Shown one piece after another: positions 62,932 to 64,000 of a DNA stretch of 64,000 nucleotides. Below the pieces are notes generated by a model. That model was not told the DNA's origin. It worked only from the letters and a program-made list of their open reading frames with translations, and made no database searches. Both the position numbers and the translations under genes were made by a program. Source of the DNA: Pyronema omphalodes (Eukaryota > Ascomycota > Pezizomycetes > Pezizales > Pyronemataceae). Position 1 is the first letter of the stretch. Each line of letters opens with the position of its first letter. The stretch lies in NCBI GenBank assembly GCA_024516155.1, contig JAJJXM010000050.1:372001-436000 (forward strand), written 5' to 3'.

Positions 62932-63323
62932 CTAGGCCTTCTCCCCCTTCTCCCCCTTCTCCCCCTTCTCCCCCTTCTCCACAGCATGTCTAAGCATCCT
63001 GCAGAAGACCTCGAGGAGATGGGTATCTTCGCTGCTGATACCCTCCTCCCCGAGGCCCATCCGGAGCTTCTGGAGCCGGATGTCCCTCTCCAGCTCGGCT
63101 GCGCGAGCCTGGAGCTTCCTGATCTCTAGGCTGTGTGTTAGTCGTGCTGTGAAGATATGCCTGTCTACGGAGATACTGGTGTCTTACGCTCCATCCTTTG
63201 CTTCCCTTTGAAATTCATGATAATCTGCGGAAACACCTCCGGTGAGGTCGCAGCGGAAGACAGCGGCGCGGGGGGAGATGATCCGAGGGTGGCGGCGGCG
63301 GAGGAGGAGATGGTTGCGCTCAT
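62932..63323 (-). CDS. Orphan-family protein, intact copy, 109 aa
   Basis: Two exons (63188-63323 and 62932-63125) joined across the 62-nt family intron 63126-63187 (GTAAGA, branch GACTAAC, CCTAG) give 109 aa in one frame. Residues 1-30 are Ser/Ala/Pro-rich (SSSAAATLGSSPPAPLSSAA), followed by FPQIIMNFKGKQRME. Across the junction comes a charged helix with heptad character (KLQARAAELERDIRLQKLRMG), then GISSEDTHLLEVFCRML. The protein ends in four GEK repeats encoded by a perfect 9-bp tandem DNA repeat. No signal peptide or membrane segment is seen. I recognise no family. The intact frame, shared intron and conserved flank argue that it is a real gene. Confidence 0.65.
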
Positions 63324-63480
63324 TTTAGCTATTAATGTACAATTAGTCTGCTAATTATTCCACTCGTATGGGTGAAGATTAATCGGTAATCGCAGTGTTA
63401 TATGACGACGGGGGAGGTTACCAAGTCTTCCGCGGCGGTTTTAGAAGTGGATTGGGAGGGCAGGAAGAATGACAGATGGA
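63324..63480 (-). promoter_or_regulatory. Conserved family 5' flank, copy 3 of 3
   Basis: The sequence directly upstream of the intact copy's ATG matches 60343-60510 over about 150 bp, with a deletion of roughly 20 bp near 63425 relative to that copy. It includes the shared TTAGTCTGCTAATTATTCCA and CGCAGTGTTATATGACGACG blocks (plus strand). Confidence 0.6.
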
Positions 63481-64000
63481 TGGGAGACTATATATCTGAG
63501 TCGCTCCTCTAAGGTGCTTAACGCAGCGCGCGATGACTACATTGATGGATCGCGGAGTAAGAGTCGTCTACGAACGGGAGAGTTCATGCTGTGAGGGAAA
63601 GGCAGGCCATACTTGAGCCAAAATAGGTGATCTTGATCGTACTCTCGCCATTGGAATCTTGCCACAATACACCTAAATCTACATATTTTCCTCTTCCGTA
63701 TCTTACCTCACTTGACATCTCACTCGTGGCTCCCATTGAGAGCGATGCTGGAGATGCAGAAGAAGACTTCCAGGCAACCGGGATGGTGGGACAGCACCAT
63801 CATCGTTTCAGACATCCAGAGAATGCTTCTTCTTCGTCAGACATCGCTTTCCTGTTTTTATTTATGAAATACAAATCCTACTTCGGTTCCGTAATGCTAC
63901 TCACTTCCAGAGTGAAAAGATGATAGTCAAGATGTGATGGAGACCTGGTCACTTCTAGTCACGAGGATACTTCTGATGCCAAACAGTTCGCGTAACCACA
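63481..64000. other. Window edge, no gene seen
   Basis: Short frames only. A GTAAGA-type donor-like site on the minus strand near 63707 could belong to a gene running past the window, but I found no supported exon. Confidence 0.4.

Overview
This window looks like nuclear DNA of a filamentous ascomycete (Pezizomycotina). Most genes carry introns of about 47-130 nt with GT...AG borders and CTAAC/CTGAC-type branch points. The proteins are typically fungal: GPI mannosyltransferase 4 (SMP3), a SUN-family wall protein, VPS25, EXO84, mitochondrial Phe-tRNA synthetase, a DUF1365 protein, a DUF7580-type protein and an Ala/Ser-rich wall protein. There is no operon structure. An early-diverging class (Orbiliomycetes or Pezizomycetes) is only an impression. 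Exon coordinates were rebuilt by hand from splice motifs, frame continuity and remembered family patterns, so each splice junction is a prediction.

Layout. 0-3.3 kb: a diverged direct repeat, then SMP3 (-). 3.3-8.0 kb: no convincing gene. 8.0-10.0 kb: an acidic nuclear-type protein (+). 10.9-12.8 kb: an unusually dense run of microsatellites, including about 70 copies of TTTA. 14.3-21.9 kb: a gene-rich block with an orphan gene (+), a SUN protein (-), a small secreted protein (-), VPS25 (+) and a DUF7580-type protein (-). 25.9-27.8 kb: a DUF1365 membrane protein (-). 27.8-41.1 kb: a 13 kb gene-poor stretch with a 34-bp minisatellite at 30.2 kb. 41.1-45.3 kb: a GRAM-like/DUF3292-like membrane protein (-) and an Ala/Ser-rich secreted protein (+). 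47.9-55.6 kb: two small genes (-), mitochondrial PheRS (-), a divergent ER-type membrane protein (+) and EXO84 (+). 56.5-57.0 kb: a probable solo LTR.

59.2-63.5 kb is the most unusual part. It holds a cluster of small minus-strand paralogues encoding a Ser/Pro-rich N-terminus followed by a short charged helix. Five copies of one intron and three copies of the 5' flank are better conserved than the exons. One copy (62.93-63.32 kb) is intact; the others are truncated, frameshifted or fused head to tail. I recognise no known family in it.

The genes do not form one pathway. Several serve the secretory route and cell surface: GPI-anchor synthesis (SMP3), exocytosis (EXO84), wall proteins (SUN and Ala/Ser-rich) and endosomal sorting (VPS25).
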